Part shown: in pieces, positions 20,108 to 27,489 of the stretch
How positions within the stretch are numbered: the stretch's first letter is position 1
Layout: each line of letters begins with the position of its first letter
Assembly: GCF_003160695.1 (NCBI RefSeq)
Contig: NZ_QGDD01000007.1
Coordinates: 62,001 to 126,000, forward strand
DNA length: 64,000 nt
Source of the DNA: Nocardioides silvaticus
Lineage (GTDB): Bacteria > Actinomycetota > Actinomycetes > Propionibacteriales > Nocardioidaceae
Reading direction: 5' to 3'
Translations under genes and position numbers: made by a program
Notes under the pieces: generated by a model
What the model was told of the DNA's origin: nothing
Databases searched by the model: none
Seen by the model: the letters and a program-made list of their open reading frames with translations, nothing else

Positions 20108-21067
20108 TCAACCCAGCCCGATCGCGATCCGGGCCGCCTCGAGCACCGGCGCGGTGACCTCGCGGCACCGCGCGGCACCGGCTGCGAAGACCGAGTCGAC
20201 CCGACCGGGGTCGGCCGCGAGCTCGGCGTACCGCCTCTGCACGGGGGCCAGCTCGTCGACCACCGCGTCCGTGACGGCTGCCTTCAGGGCGCCGTACGAC
20301 GTGATGCCCTCGGCCGAGCCCCCGCACGCCTCCAGGATGTCCACCAGGTTCGTCACGCCGGGCTTCGTGGCCCGGTCGCGGCGGACGGCGTCGGGGCCGG
20401 TGTCGGAGTCGGTGACGGCCCGCGCCACCTTCCGCCGTACGACGTCGGGCGGGTCGAGCAGGTACACGATCCCGGCGCCGTTCTCGTGGGACTTGCCCAT
20501 CTTGGTGGTCGGGTACTGCAGGTCCATCACCCGCGCACCGGCGGCCGGGGTGACGATCTCCGGCACCGTGAACACCTCGCCGTACTCGCGATTGAAGCGC
20601 AGTGCGAGGTCGCGGGTGAGCTCGACGTGCTGGCGCTGGTCGTCGCCGACCGGCACCCGCGCGGCGCGGTAGAGCAGGATGTCGGCGGCCATCAGGACCG
20701 GGTAGGTGTAGAGCGAGGCGCGGGTGGCCGGGTTCGACCGGCCCTTCTCCTTGAACTGGATCATCCGGTTCAGCTCGCCGGTGTGGGCGGTGCACTCCAG
20801 CAGGTACGCGAGCTCGGAGTGGGCCGGCACGTGGCTCTGGACGAAGAGCGTCGCCGGCTCGAGACCGACGGCGAGCAGCAGCGTCGTCATCTCCCGCACC
20901 AGGATGCGCAGCCGGGCGGGGTCGTGGGCGACCGTCAGCGCGTGCAGGTCCGCGACGCCGTAGAAGCAGACGTCGTCGACCGCCTGCTCGCGCATCGGCC
21001 GCAGCGCGCCGAGGTGGTTGCCGAGGGTCAGGTGCCCGGTGGGCTTGAGCAGGGACAAGTGGGTCAC
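20108..21067 (-). CDS. trpS: Tryptophanyl-tRNA synthetase
   Basis: 319 residues from GTG 21067, which has CTGGAG upstream. Class I synthetase signatures: T-G-H-L-T-L-G-N-H (HIGH-like) near residue 10 and T-K-M-G-K-S (KMSKS-like, Gly replacing the first Ser) near 184. F-K-E-K-G and Y-P-V-L-M-A-A-D-I-L-L-Y also match TrpRS. An attenuator with tandem Trp codons lies just upstream. A longer frame to 21103 exists but skips the better ribosome site. Confidence 0.95.
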   Translation of the reverse strand: MTHLSLLKPTGHLTLGNHLGALRPMREQAVDDVCFYGVADLHALTVAHDPARLRILVREMTTLLLAVGLEPATLFVQSHVPAHSELAYLLECTAHTGELNRMIQFKEKGRSNPATRASLYTYPVLMAADILLYRAARVPVGDDQRQHVELTRDLALRFNREYGEVFTVPEIVTPAAGARVMDLQYPTTKMGKSHENGAGIVYLLDPPDVVRRKVARAVTDSDTGPDAVRRDRATKPGVTNLVDILEACGGSAEGITSYGALKAAVTDAVVDELAPVQRRYAELAADPGRVDSVFAAGAARCREVTAPVLEAARIAIGLG

Positions 21068-21121
21068 AGGTTCTCCAGGGGATGAGAGCCCGCGGACGAC
21101 CACTCGGGTCGGGTACGACGA

Positions 21122-21214
21122 ACGGCCGCCCGCGGGCGGCCGTCGATAGGAAGGTGCTGAAGCAGGTGGCCGCCGTCAGGCGGGCCACCAGCGGTACGTC
21201 GTCGGAGTCAGCAC
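21122..21214 (-). promoter_or_regulatory. Trp attenuator of trpS
   Basis: Reading the - strand: region 1 GGTGGCC (21189-21183) includes the Trp codons and pairs with region 2 GGCCACC (21171-21165). Overlapping region 2 GGCGGCC (21174-21168) pairs with region 3 GGCCGCC (21141-21135). Regions 3 and 4 form the 22-nt perfect palindrome ACGGCCGCCCGCGGGCGGCC+GT (21143-21122), the terminator stem. Stalling at Trp codons would free region 2 to capture region 3 and let trpS be read. Confidence 0.8.
21176..21214 (-). CDS. Trp leader peptide (V/M-L-T-P-T-T-Y-R-W-W-P-A)
   Basis: A 12-codon frame starts at GTG 21214, has two adjacent TGG codons (21190-21185) and stops at TGA 21178-21176, about 110 nt before trpS. 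Short frames with paired Trp codons upstream of Trp genes act as sensors of charged tRNA-Trp by ribosome stalling. A weak GGGA lies about 9 nt upstream. The mutually exclusive hairpins downstream support the role. Confidence 0.78.
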   Translation of the reverse strand: MLTPTTYRWWPA

Positions 21215-21269
21215 GACGTCATGGTCCCACGTCCGCGACCGACGCCGCGCGGCGCATTTCTGCAAGGAG

Positions 21270-21283
21270 GTAATCTTGATTAC
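21270..21283 (+). promoter_or_regulatory. Perfect palindrome between Shine-Dalgarno and start codon
   Basis: GTAATC-TT-GATTAC is a perfect 6-2-6 inverted repeat lying between AAGGAGG (21264-21270) and ATG 21284. It is markedly AT-rich for this genome. It could be a protein operator, an RNA hairpin hiding the ribosome site, or both. The protein encoded just downstream is a plausible self-regulator. Confidence 0.6.
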
Positions 21284-21793
21284 ATGACGACAGAAGAAGT
21301 CCGCGGCTGGTTCGCCGGCCGCCTGCCCGAGGGGCTGTTCGAGGAGCTGGTCGAGGTCACCGTCGACCGCGAGGAGATCACCGTGGTGGGCCGGGTCCCG
21401 GCTCCCGAGGTTGCGGACGACGCGTCCGACGCCGAGCGCGCTGCCACCGTCGAGGGGAAGGTCGCGGAGTTCCGCGAGCGCACCCGTGGCGACCGGATGG
21501 CCGTCGCCCGCGAGGCGGAGCGGAAGTTCGACCGCAAGGTGTCGTGGGGCGTGGAGTGCGACGGGACCCGCACCCTCTTCACCCACGTGGCGGCGCCGGT
21601 GATGACCCGGCTCCGCCAGCCCGAGCGCCGCGTGCTCGACCTGCTGGTCGCCGGCGGCGTCGCCCGCAGCCGCAGCGACGCGCTCGGCTGGTGCGTCCGG
21701 CTGGTGCAGCAGCACGCCGACGAGTGGCTGGCCGACCTGCGCGAGTCCCTCGTCCAGGTCGAGGAGGTACGACGCCGCGGCCCTGCCGCGTGA
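21284..21793 (+). CDS. Hypothetical protein with possible ribbon-helix-helix-like C-terminus
   Basis: 169 residues with a strong Shine-Dalgarno. The N-terminus has an E-V-R-G-W-F-A-G-R-L-P segment and a predicted strand-helix; the C-terminal ~60 residues contain V-A-R-S-R-S-D-A-L-G-W-C-V-R-L-V, which resembles the helix pair of ribbon-helix-helix DNA-binding proteins. I do not recognise a named family. A palindrome immediately before its start codon fits autoregulation. It is divergent from trpS. Confidence 0.75.
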   Translation: MTTEEVRGWFAGRLPEGLFEELVEVTVDREEITVVGRVPAPEVADDASDAERAATVEGKVAEFRERTRGDRMAVAREAERKFDRKVSWGVECDGTRTLFTHVAAPVMTRLRQPERRVLDLLVAGGVARSRSDALGWCVRLVQQHADEWLADLRESLVQVEEVRRRGPAA

Positions 21794-21804
21794 CGTGCCG
21801 AGCC

Positions 21805-22200
21805 CTACGCGAGCCCGACGACGACGGCGACGACGGCGAGCAGTGGGAGCAAGCCCTGCTTCGTGGCGGCCGAGGCGCGAGCCGGGTTCGAGGCCACCAG
21901 CACGACGGCCGCCGCGAGCATCGACCCGACGCCGGCCAGCACGAGCACCGGACCCGCGTCGTCGTACCCCGCCCCGTCCTGGCCGCCCGTGACGGCGATG
22001 CCGATCGCGGTGACGATCGCCAGGAACAGGTTGTAGAAGCCCTGGTTGTAGGCGAGCTCCTTGGTGGTCTCGGCCTCCTCGGCCGACGTGCCGAACACCG
22101 CGCGGGTGCTCGGCCGGGTCCAGGCCAGGGACTCCATGTAGAAGATGTAGAGGTGGAGCGCGGCGGCCAGCCCCGCCAGCACCAGTCCGACCGTCAGCAC
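21805..22200 (-). CDS. DUF1304 family membrane protein
   Basis: 131 residues from GTG 22200. Four hydrophobic helices are seen, and the segment H-L-Y-I-F-Y-M-E-S-L-A-W followed by A-Y-N-Q-G-F-Y-N-L-F-L-A matches the DUF1304 (small membrane protein) family as I recall it. The function is unknown. It starts 7 nt after the TetR gene and is the last gene of the MFS-TetR operon. Confidence 0.85.
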   Translation of the reverse strand: MLTVGLVLAGLAAALHLYIFYMESLAWTRPSTRAVFGTSAEEAETTKELAYNQGFYNLFLAIVTAIGIAVTGGQDGAGYDDAGPVLVLAGVGSMLAAAVVLVASNPARASAATKQGLLPLLAVVAVVVGLA

Positions 22201-22207
22201 CGGACGA

Positions 22208-22825
22208 TCATGGCGCAGCCTCGGGCACCACGCCACCGGGTGGCGTGGTCACGCCGAGCATCGTCGCCCTGATCATCCGCGGCGCCTCCTCGGCCGTCAG
22301 CTCACCGTCGTGGACGGCGTTCGCCGCCGCGTGGACGACCGTGTGCAGCACCGTGATCAGCCAGGAGGTCGGCACGTCGCTGCGGAACCGCCCCTCCGCG
22401 CGCCCGCGCTCGAGGAGCTTCTCGGCCCGGTCGCGGTGCGGCGAGTGGGCGGCCACCAGGTCGGCGTCCGGCATCGACCGCTCGGCGGCGACCACCAGCG
22501 CGCCGTACCGGAAGGTGATCCTCCAGGTCGCCTCGATCAGCCGCTCCAGCGCGTCGGCCGGGTCGCCGGACAGGTCGAGGCCGCGGAGCGCCTCGTCCGA
22601 CTCGCGCATCGACCGCTCGACGACCGCGGCGACCAACGTCGCGCGCGAGTCGAAGTGTCCGTAGAGGGTGACGCGCCCGACGCCGGCCGCCTTCGCGATC
22701 TCGCTGATGCTGGCGTCGGGGTCGCGCGCCAGGCAGGACGTCGCGGCGTCGAGGATCGCCGCGACGTTCCTGCGGGCGTCGGCGCGCTGCGGTCGCGCGC
22801 TGCTTCCGGTGGTCTTCGTGGTCAC
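22208..22825 (-). CDS. TetR/AcrR-family regulator
   Basis: 205 residues. The HTH has I-S-E-I-A-K-A-A-G-V-G-R-V-T-L-Y-G-H-F-D-S near residue 40. The C-terminal half includes a short His/Ala-rich helix region (V-L-H-T-V-V-H-A-A) typical of the TetR_C class found with MFS pumps. It lies 41 nt downstream of the MFS gene, and the likely operator overlaps that operon's promoter, so this is probably its own repressor. Confidence 0.92.
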   Translation of the reverse strand: MTTKTTGSSARPQRADARRNVAAILDAATSCLARDPDASISEIAKAAGVGRVTLYGHFDSRATLVAAVVERSMRESDEALRGLDLSGDPADALERLIEATWRITFRYGALVVAAERSMPDADLVAAHSPHRDRAEKLLERGRAEGRFRSDVPTSWLITVLHTVVHAAANAVHDGELTAEEAPRMIRATMLGVTTPPGGVVPEAAP

Positions 22826-22866
22826 GATGACGCCAGCCTAGGAGATCCGTGCCTCCTGGAGGCCCG

Positions 22867-24282
22867 TCAGTGGACACCTCCGTGGACGTGGCCGGCCCCC
22901 GGCGCCCGCCCCGGCACCAGCACGAGCGACGCCAGCCCGGCGACGACCGCGACGACGGTCGCAAGGGTGAAGCCGTCGACGAAGCCGGCGGTCGTCGCGC
23001 CGCCGATGCTGGCGGCAGCGACGCTCGAGATGGCCGCGGCGCCCAGCGAGGCCCCGAACTCGTGGAACGTGCTCACGATCCCGGAGGCGATGCCGGACTC
23101 GTGGGCCGCGACCTGGCCGAGCGCGGTCGCCGAGGCCGCGACGAAGATGGCGCCGAGCCCGAGCGCACCGGACGAGATGCCCGCGACGACGGCGGTGGTG
23201 CCGTCGAGGAGAGCGGGTACGGCGAACCCGGCCGCCGCGACCACGAACCCGGCTGCCGCGAGGCCGCGCCCGCCGAGCCGGGCGATCAGGTGCCCACCGC
23301 CGGTCGCGCCGATCGTGGTCGCCACCGCGACCGGGAGGAACATCAGGCCGGCGGCGAAGGCGCCGTGGCCCGCGTGGTGCTGGAGGTAGAACGTGCCGAG
23401 GAAGAAGCCGGCGACCATCAGCGCGGTGGCGGTCACGATCAGGAAGGTGCCCGCGGCGACGGGTCGCCGCGCGAGCAGGCGGAGGTCCATCAGCGGGGAC
23501 CGCGCGGCGCGCTGGCGCAGCGCGAACAGCCCGTAGAGCGCGAGCGCTCCGAGGAGCAGGAGCAGCGTCGTACCGTCGGTCCAGCCGCGGTCGCCCGCCT
23601 CGATCAGCGCGTAGATCGCGGTGCCCGTCGCGGCCGTCACCAGCAGGGCACCCGGCACGTCGAGTGCACCGGCGCCCCGCTCCGTGCTGCGGGGCAGGAG
23701 GCGCAGCAGCGCCACCGCGACGAGGATCCCGATCGGCACGTTGACGTAGAAGACCCACGGCCACCCGGGGCCGGCCGTGAGCGCCCCGCCCAGCAGCACG
23801 CCGAGTGCGGCACCGCCGCCACCGAGCGCCGACCAGATGCCGAGCGCCTTGGTGCGCTCGTCGCCGTCGAAGAGCTGCAGCACGGCGGACAGGGCTGCCG
23901 GCGACAGCAAGGCGGCCCCCACGCCCTGGGCGACCCGGCCGCCGAGCAGCACCTCGCTGCTTCCGGCCAACCCGCTGGCGAGGGACGCGGCGGTGAAGAC
24001 GGTCAGGCCCACGAGCACCATCCGCCGGGCGCCGAACAGGTCGGCGAGCCGCCCGCCCAGCAGCATCAGGCCGCCGAAGGCGAGCGTGTAGGCGGTGACG
24101 ACCCAGGTGGTCGCCTCCCGGGTCAGGTCGAGGTCGGCGCCGAGGTGTGGCAGCGCGATGGCCACCACGGTGACGTCCACGATCAGCATTAGCTGCGCGG
24201 TGCCGAGGAGCGCCAGCGCCTTCCATCGGTGAGGGGCGGGAGCCGGCCGGGGCACCGGCTCCGCCGTCGAGGTGGTCTGCAT
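22867..24282 (-). CDS. MFS multidrug efflux transporter (DHA2-like)
   Basis: 471 residues, 14 probable membrane helices. Motif A is G-G-R-L-A-D-L-F-G-A-R-R near 76, and the opening L-I-V-D-V-T-V-V-A-I-A-L-P is typical of EmrB/QacA drug exporters. GGAGG lies before the ATG at 24282. The transcript continues into TetR and DUF1304 genes, forming a self-regulated efflux operon. Confidence 0.93.
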   Translation of the reverse strand: MQTTSTAEPVPRPAPAPHRWKALALLGTAQLMLIVDVTVVAIALPHLGADLDLTREATTWVVTAYTLAFGGLMLLGGRLADLFGARRMVLVGLTVFTAASLASGLAGSSEVLLGGRVAQGVGAALLSPAALSAVLQLFDGDERTKALGIWSALGGGGAALGVLLGGALTAGPGWPWVFYVNVPIGILVAVALLRLLPRSTERGAGALDVPGALLVTAATGTAIYALIEAGDRGWTDGTTLLLLLGALALYGLFALRQRAARSPLMDLRLLARRPVAAGTFLIVTATALMVAGFFLGTFYLQHHAGHGAFAAGLMFLPVAVATTIGATGGGHLIARLGGRGLAAAGFVVAAAGFAVPALLDGTTAVVAGISSGALGLGAIFVAASATALGQVAAHESGIASGIVSTFHEFGASLGAAAISSVAAASIGGATTAGFVDGFTLATVVAVVAGLASLVLVPGRAPGAGHVHGGVH

Positions 24283-24301
24283 CGGGATCCTCCGTCAAGT
24301 C

Positions 24302-24347
24302 GAACAGTGATGTTCAGGATCATAAGTCAAACATTGGTGTACGACAA
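24302..24347 (-). promoter_or_regulatory. Promoter and operator of the MFS-TetR operon
   Basis: On the - strand: -35 TTGTCG (24347-24342), exactly 17 bp, -10 TATGAT (24324-24319), then the inverted repeat GAACA-TCAC-TGTTC (24315-24302), which covers the expected start site near 24312. A repressor on this repeat would block initiation. The upstream frame runs towards acuC, which has a separate promoter. Confidence 0.7.
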
Positions 24348-24378
24348 GAGGAGTTCGGGCAGCGAGTACGTTGCGGAC

Positions 24379-25578
24379 ATGACGACGGGCCCGAGCGAGG
24401 AGTGCGCCGGCCGGACCAGCGTCGTCTTCGACCCGTCGCTGACCGAGTACGACTTCGGCCCCGAGCACCCGATGGCGCCGCTGCGCGTGGACCTGACGAT
24501 GCGGCTCGCCGCGGAGTGCGGGGTGCTCGACCACCTCGAGCAGGTGCCGGCGCCGATCGCCTCCGACGATCTCGTCGCCACCGTGCACGACCCGGCCCTG
24601 ATCGAGGCCGTCCAGCGGATGAGCGCACAGCCCGGCCCCGGGGAGGAGCTACGCGGGCTCGGCACCGACGACAACCCGGTCTTCCGCGGCATGCACCACG
24701 CCGCCGCCCACATCGTCGGCGCCAGCCACGAGGCGTTCCGCCGCGTCTGGACCGGCGAGAGCCTGCACAGCGCCAACGTCACCGGCGGGCTGCACCACGC
24801 GATGCCGGACCGGGCGAGCGGCTTCTGCGTCTACAACGACGTCGCGATCGGGATCCGCTGGCTGCTGGACAACGGCGCGCAGCGGGTGGCGTACGTCGAC
24901 GTCGACGTCCACCACGGCGACGGCGTCGAGGCGATCTTCGCCGACGACCCGCGGGTGCTCACCATCTCGCTGCACGAGTCCGGGCAGTTCCTGTTCCCCG
25001 GCACCGGCTTCCCCGACGACACCGGCGGGCCGGACGCCCCCGGCAGCGCCGTCAACGTCGCCCTGCCGCCCGGCACGAGCGACGGGGGCTGGCTCCGCGC
25101 CTTCCACGCCGTCGTCCCGCCCCTGTTGCGGGAGTTCGGCCCCGACGTCCTCGTCACCCAGCACGGCTGCGACTCCCACGCCGACGACCCGTTGGCTCAC
25201 CTCATGCTGAGCGTCGACGGCCAGCGCGCGGCGTACCTCGCCCTCCACGACCTTGCCCACGAGGTCGCCGGCGGCCGCTGGGTCGCCACCGGGGGCGGCG
25301 GCTACTCGCTCGTCCAGGTCGTCCCCCGCGCCTGGACCCACCTGCTCGCGGTGGTAGCCGGCCGCCCGCTCGACGCCGCGCAGCCGGTGCCGGACGCCTG
25401 GCGCGAGTACACGCTGGAGCGGTACGGCGCCGACGCACCCCGTCGGATGACCGACGCCGGCCGGACGTCGTACCGCCCCTGGGAGGAGGGCTACGACCCC
25501 GGCGCGTGGCTCGACCGCGCCGTCCACGCGACCCGGATGGCGGTGTTCCCGCTCCACGGGCTCGACCCGCAGCCCTGA
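24379..25578 (+). CDS. AcuC-like histone deacetylase family protein
   Basis: 399 residues. Catalytic His pair in G-G-L-H-H-A-M-P-D near 135, zinc ligands in Y-V-D-V-D-V-H-H-G-D-G-V near 175 and Q-H-G-C-D-S near 260, and T-G-G-G-G-Y-S near 300 identify the arginase/deacetylase fold. AcuC proteins deacetylate acetyl-CoA synthetase and other lysines. TACGTT ends 6 nt before ATG 24379. No acetyl-CoA synthetase gene is adjacent. Confidence 0.92.
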   Translation: MTTGPSEECAGRTSVVFDPSLTEYDFGPEHPMAPLRVDLTMRLAAECGVLDHLEQVPAPIASDDLVATVHDPALIEAVQRMSAQPGPGEELRGLGTDDNPVFRGMHHAAAHIVGASHEAFRRVWTGESLHSANVTGGLHHAMPDRASGFCVYNDVAIGIRWLLDNGAQRVAYVDVDVHHGDGVEAIFADDPRVLTISLHESGQFLFPGTGFPDDTGGPDAPGSAVNVALPPGTSDGGWLRAFHAVVPPLLREFGPDVLVTQHGCDSHADDPLAHLMLSVDGQRAAYLALHDLAHEVAGGRWVATGGGGYSLVQVVPRAWTHLLAVVAGRPLDAAQPVPDAWREYTLERYGADAPRRMTDAGRTSYRPWEEGYDPGAWLDRAVHATRMAVFPLHGLDPQP

Positions 25579-25771
25579 TCCGGCCGCTCCTGACACGGCT
25601 GGCATTCGCGGCGCTCGGCGCGCCCGAGCGCAAGCCGACACGCCGACGCCTCAAAAGTTGCTCTGATGAATCCCTTCCCCACGAGTCACATCTGGCCCTA
25701 TTCTCACGACAGGCGTCCGCAGATCACGGCTGGGGAAGGCGGTGACGGACGCGCAGAAAAGGTGGTTCGCC

Positions 25772-25984
25772 ATGGCTTCCTCCCAGGACCGGTCCGAGTC
25801 GCGTCCGGACCCGAAGTTCCTCACCATCGCCGAGGTGGCGACCATGATGCGCGTCTCCAAGATGACCGTCTACCGCTTGGTGCACAACGGTGAGCTCCCC
25901 GCCGTCCGCGTCGGCCGCTCCTTCCGCGTGCCCGAGAGCGACGTGGACGAGTACCTGCGGAAGTCCTTCTACAACGCTGGATGA
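25772..25984 (+). CDS. Small excisionase/BldC-like HTH protein
   Basis: 70 residues. It is a single MerR-like winged HTH (F-L-T-I-A-E-V-A-T-M-M-R-V-S, then V-Y-R-L-V-H-N-G-E-L-P, R-V-G-R-S-F-R-V-P-E). The same type of gene precedes bS22 and an epimerase in M. tuberculosis (Rv0500A) and Streptomyces. AAAGGTGG lies 7 nt before ATG 25772, which is preferred over GTG 25742. The 163-nt upstream gap holds a -10-like TATTCT near 25697. Confidence 0.9.
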   Translation: MASSQDRSESRPDPKFLTIAEVATMMRVSKMTVYRLVHNGELPAVRVGRSFRVPESDVDEYLRKSFYNAG

Positions 25985-26043
25985 CCGCGAGGTCCCGAGC
26001 GTCAGCGAGGGAGCTCGCGAAAAGCCATCCAGGTCGAGTGCGC

Positions 26044-26086
26044 CCGCGAGCGAGGAACGAGCTCGCGACGGCGTGTATCGAGACCC
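26044..26086. repeat. Second dispersed repeat (CGTATCGAGACC family), degenerate copy
   Basis: CGCGAGCGAGGAACGAGCTCGCGACGG followed by CGTGTATCGAGACCC. The reverse complement of the same sequence occurs near 51535-51580, and related TATCGAGAC segments occur near 39610, 43520 and 51471. It lies in the gap between the small HTH gene and bS22. Self-complementary GCGAG...CTCGC runs inside suggest a hairpin. Confidence 0.7.
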
Positions 26087-26259
26087 GGTGAGACGGACGC
26101 CGACCGCGCGCACGCTGATGGGACGTTCCTCTCATCGTCGCTCCTGATTCTCCAACCGCTCGATCCGGCCGATAGGCTGTCGGGGTCGTCCGACACCGCC
26201 GTCGGCTCGGCGGTCGTCTGATGCCGGACCACGGGGTCCGGTGCGTTGGAGAGGTTCAC

Positions 26260-26361
26260 GTGGGTTCTGTCATCAAGAAGCGGCGCAAGCGCATGGCCAA
26301 GAAGAAGCACCGCAAGCTTCTGAAGAAGACGCGGGTGCAGCGCCGCAAGCTCGGCAAGTGA
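26260..26361 (+). CDS. Small ribosomal protein bS22 (AURKAIP1/COX24 domain)
   Basis: 33 residues: [19 protein letters not shown] then [14 protein letters not shown]. The frame runs from GTG 26260 to TGA 26359-26361 with GGAGAGG 5 nt before it. This highly basic peptide matches bS22, first seen bound to mycobacterial ribosomes near the decoding centre, and sits between the small HTH and epimerase genes as in M. tuberculosis (Rv0500B). It is easily missed by gene finders. Confidence 0.95.
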   Translation: MGSVIKKRRKRMAKKKHRKLLKKTRVQRRKLGK

Positions 26362-26421
26362 CCCACGCCCCGCGCGGGGCGTAGCTGTTCCTTTGGCTGG
26401 GGGAGTCGGGAGACATTGGGC

Positions 26422-27489
26422 ATGAGCGGTCGGACCGTGCTGGTCACCGGGGTGTCCCGGGACCTCGGCCGCACCTGCGCACGTTCCCTGGCCGCCGACC
26501 CGTCGGTCGCGCGGGTGATCGGCGTCGACGTGATGCCGCCGCGCGGCGACATCGGCGACGTGCAGTTCGTGCGCGCCGACATCCGCAACCCGGTGATCGC
26601 CAAGGTGATCGCGCGGGAGGACGTCGACACCGTCGTCCACATGAGCGTCATCGCCACCCCCGGCAGCGCCGGGGCGCGTGGCACGATGAAGGAGCTCAAC
26701 GTCATCGGCACCATGCAGCTGCTCGCTGCGTGCCAGAAGGCCGAGTCCCTCCAGCAGCTGGTCGTGAAGTCCACGACCACCGTCTACGGCGCCAGCAGCG
26801 CCGACCCTGCCATGTTCACCGAGGACATGCAGCCGCGCGGCCGCGCCCGCACGGGCTATGCCAAGGACGCCGCCGAGGTCGAGGCCTACGTGCGCGGCTT
26901 CGCCCGCCGCCGCCCCGACGTCACCGTCACCACGCTGCGCTGCGCCAACGTGATCGGGCCGGGCGTGGTCAGCCCGGTGACGTCGTACTTCCGGCTCCCG
27001 GTGATCCCCACCGTGCTCGGGTTCGACCCGCGCCTGCAGTTCCTGCACGAGTCCGACCTCAACCGGGTGCTCCGGCACGCGGTGACCGCCGGCGTGCACG
27101 GCACCTTCAACATCGCCGGCGACGACGTGCTGATGCTGTCGCAGGCGCTGCGGCGCCTCCAGCGCCCCAGCGTCCCGTTGCCCGGCTTCGCGTTCGGCGG
27201 TCTGGGGTCCGCGCTCAAGTCCACCCGCCTCGCCGACCTCTCCCCGGAGCTGGTCACCTTCCTCACCTACGGTCGCGGCGTCGACACGACGCGGATGCGC
27301 GCCGAGCTCGGCTTCGAGCCCCGCTACACCACGGCCGAGGCGTTCGGTGAGTTCGCCTCGACCCTGCCGCCCACCGGCGGCCGCACCGAACGGCTGCTCG
27401 GCGCCGTCGCCGACCGCCTGCCCGAGGTCAGCGACGACCGCCCGCCCGCCCTGACCGCACTGACTGGCACCGGAGGCAGCGATGGGTGA
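26422..27489 (+). CDS. NAD-dependent epimerase/dehydratase (GalE2-like)
   Basis: 355 residues. The Rossmann motif is V-L-V-T-G-V-S-R-D-L-G near residue 7, with the modified pattern usual in this actinobacterial subgroup. The catalytic Ser/Thr-Tyr-x3-Lys region is T-T-V-Y-G and G-Y-A-K-D near 140. It is the counterpart of Rv0501 (galE2) by position. ATG 26422 is chosen over TTG 26416. It overlaps the acyltransferase gene by 8 nt. Confidence 0.85.
   Translation: MSGRTVLVTGVSRDLGRTCARSLAADPSVARVIGVDVMPPRGDIGDVQFVRADIRNPVIAKVIAREDVDTVVHMSVIATPGSAGARGTMKELNVIGTMQLLAACQKAESLQQLVVKSTTTVYGASSADPAMFTEDMQPRGRARTGYAKDAAEVEAYVRGFARRRPDVTVTTLRCANVIGPGVVSPVTSYFRLPVIPTVLGFDPRLQFLHESDLNRVLRHAVTAGVHGTFNIAGDDVLMLSQALRRLQRPSVPLPGFAFGGLGSALKSTRLADLSPELVTFLTYGRGVDTTRMRAELGFEPRYTTAEAFGEFASTLPPTGGRTERLLGAVADRLPEVSDDRPPALTALTGTGGSDG

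Noticed and set aside
21068..21283. T-box riboswitch before trpS
   Set aside because: No T-box sequence or specifier loop was found, while a Trp-codon leader peptide with an attenuator explains the region.
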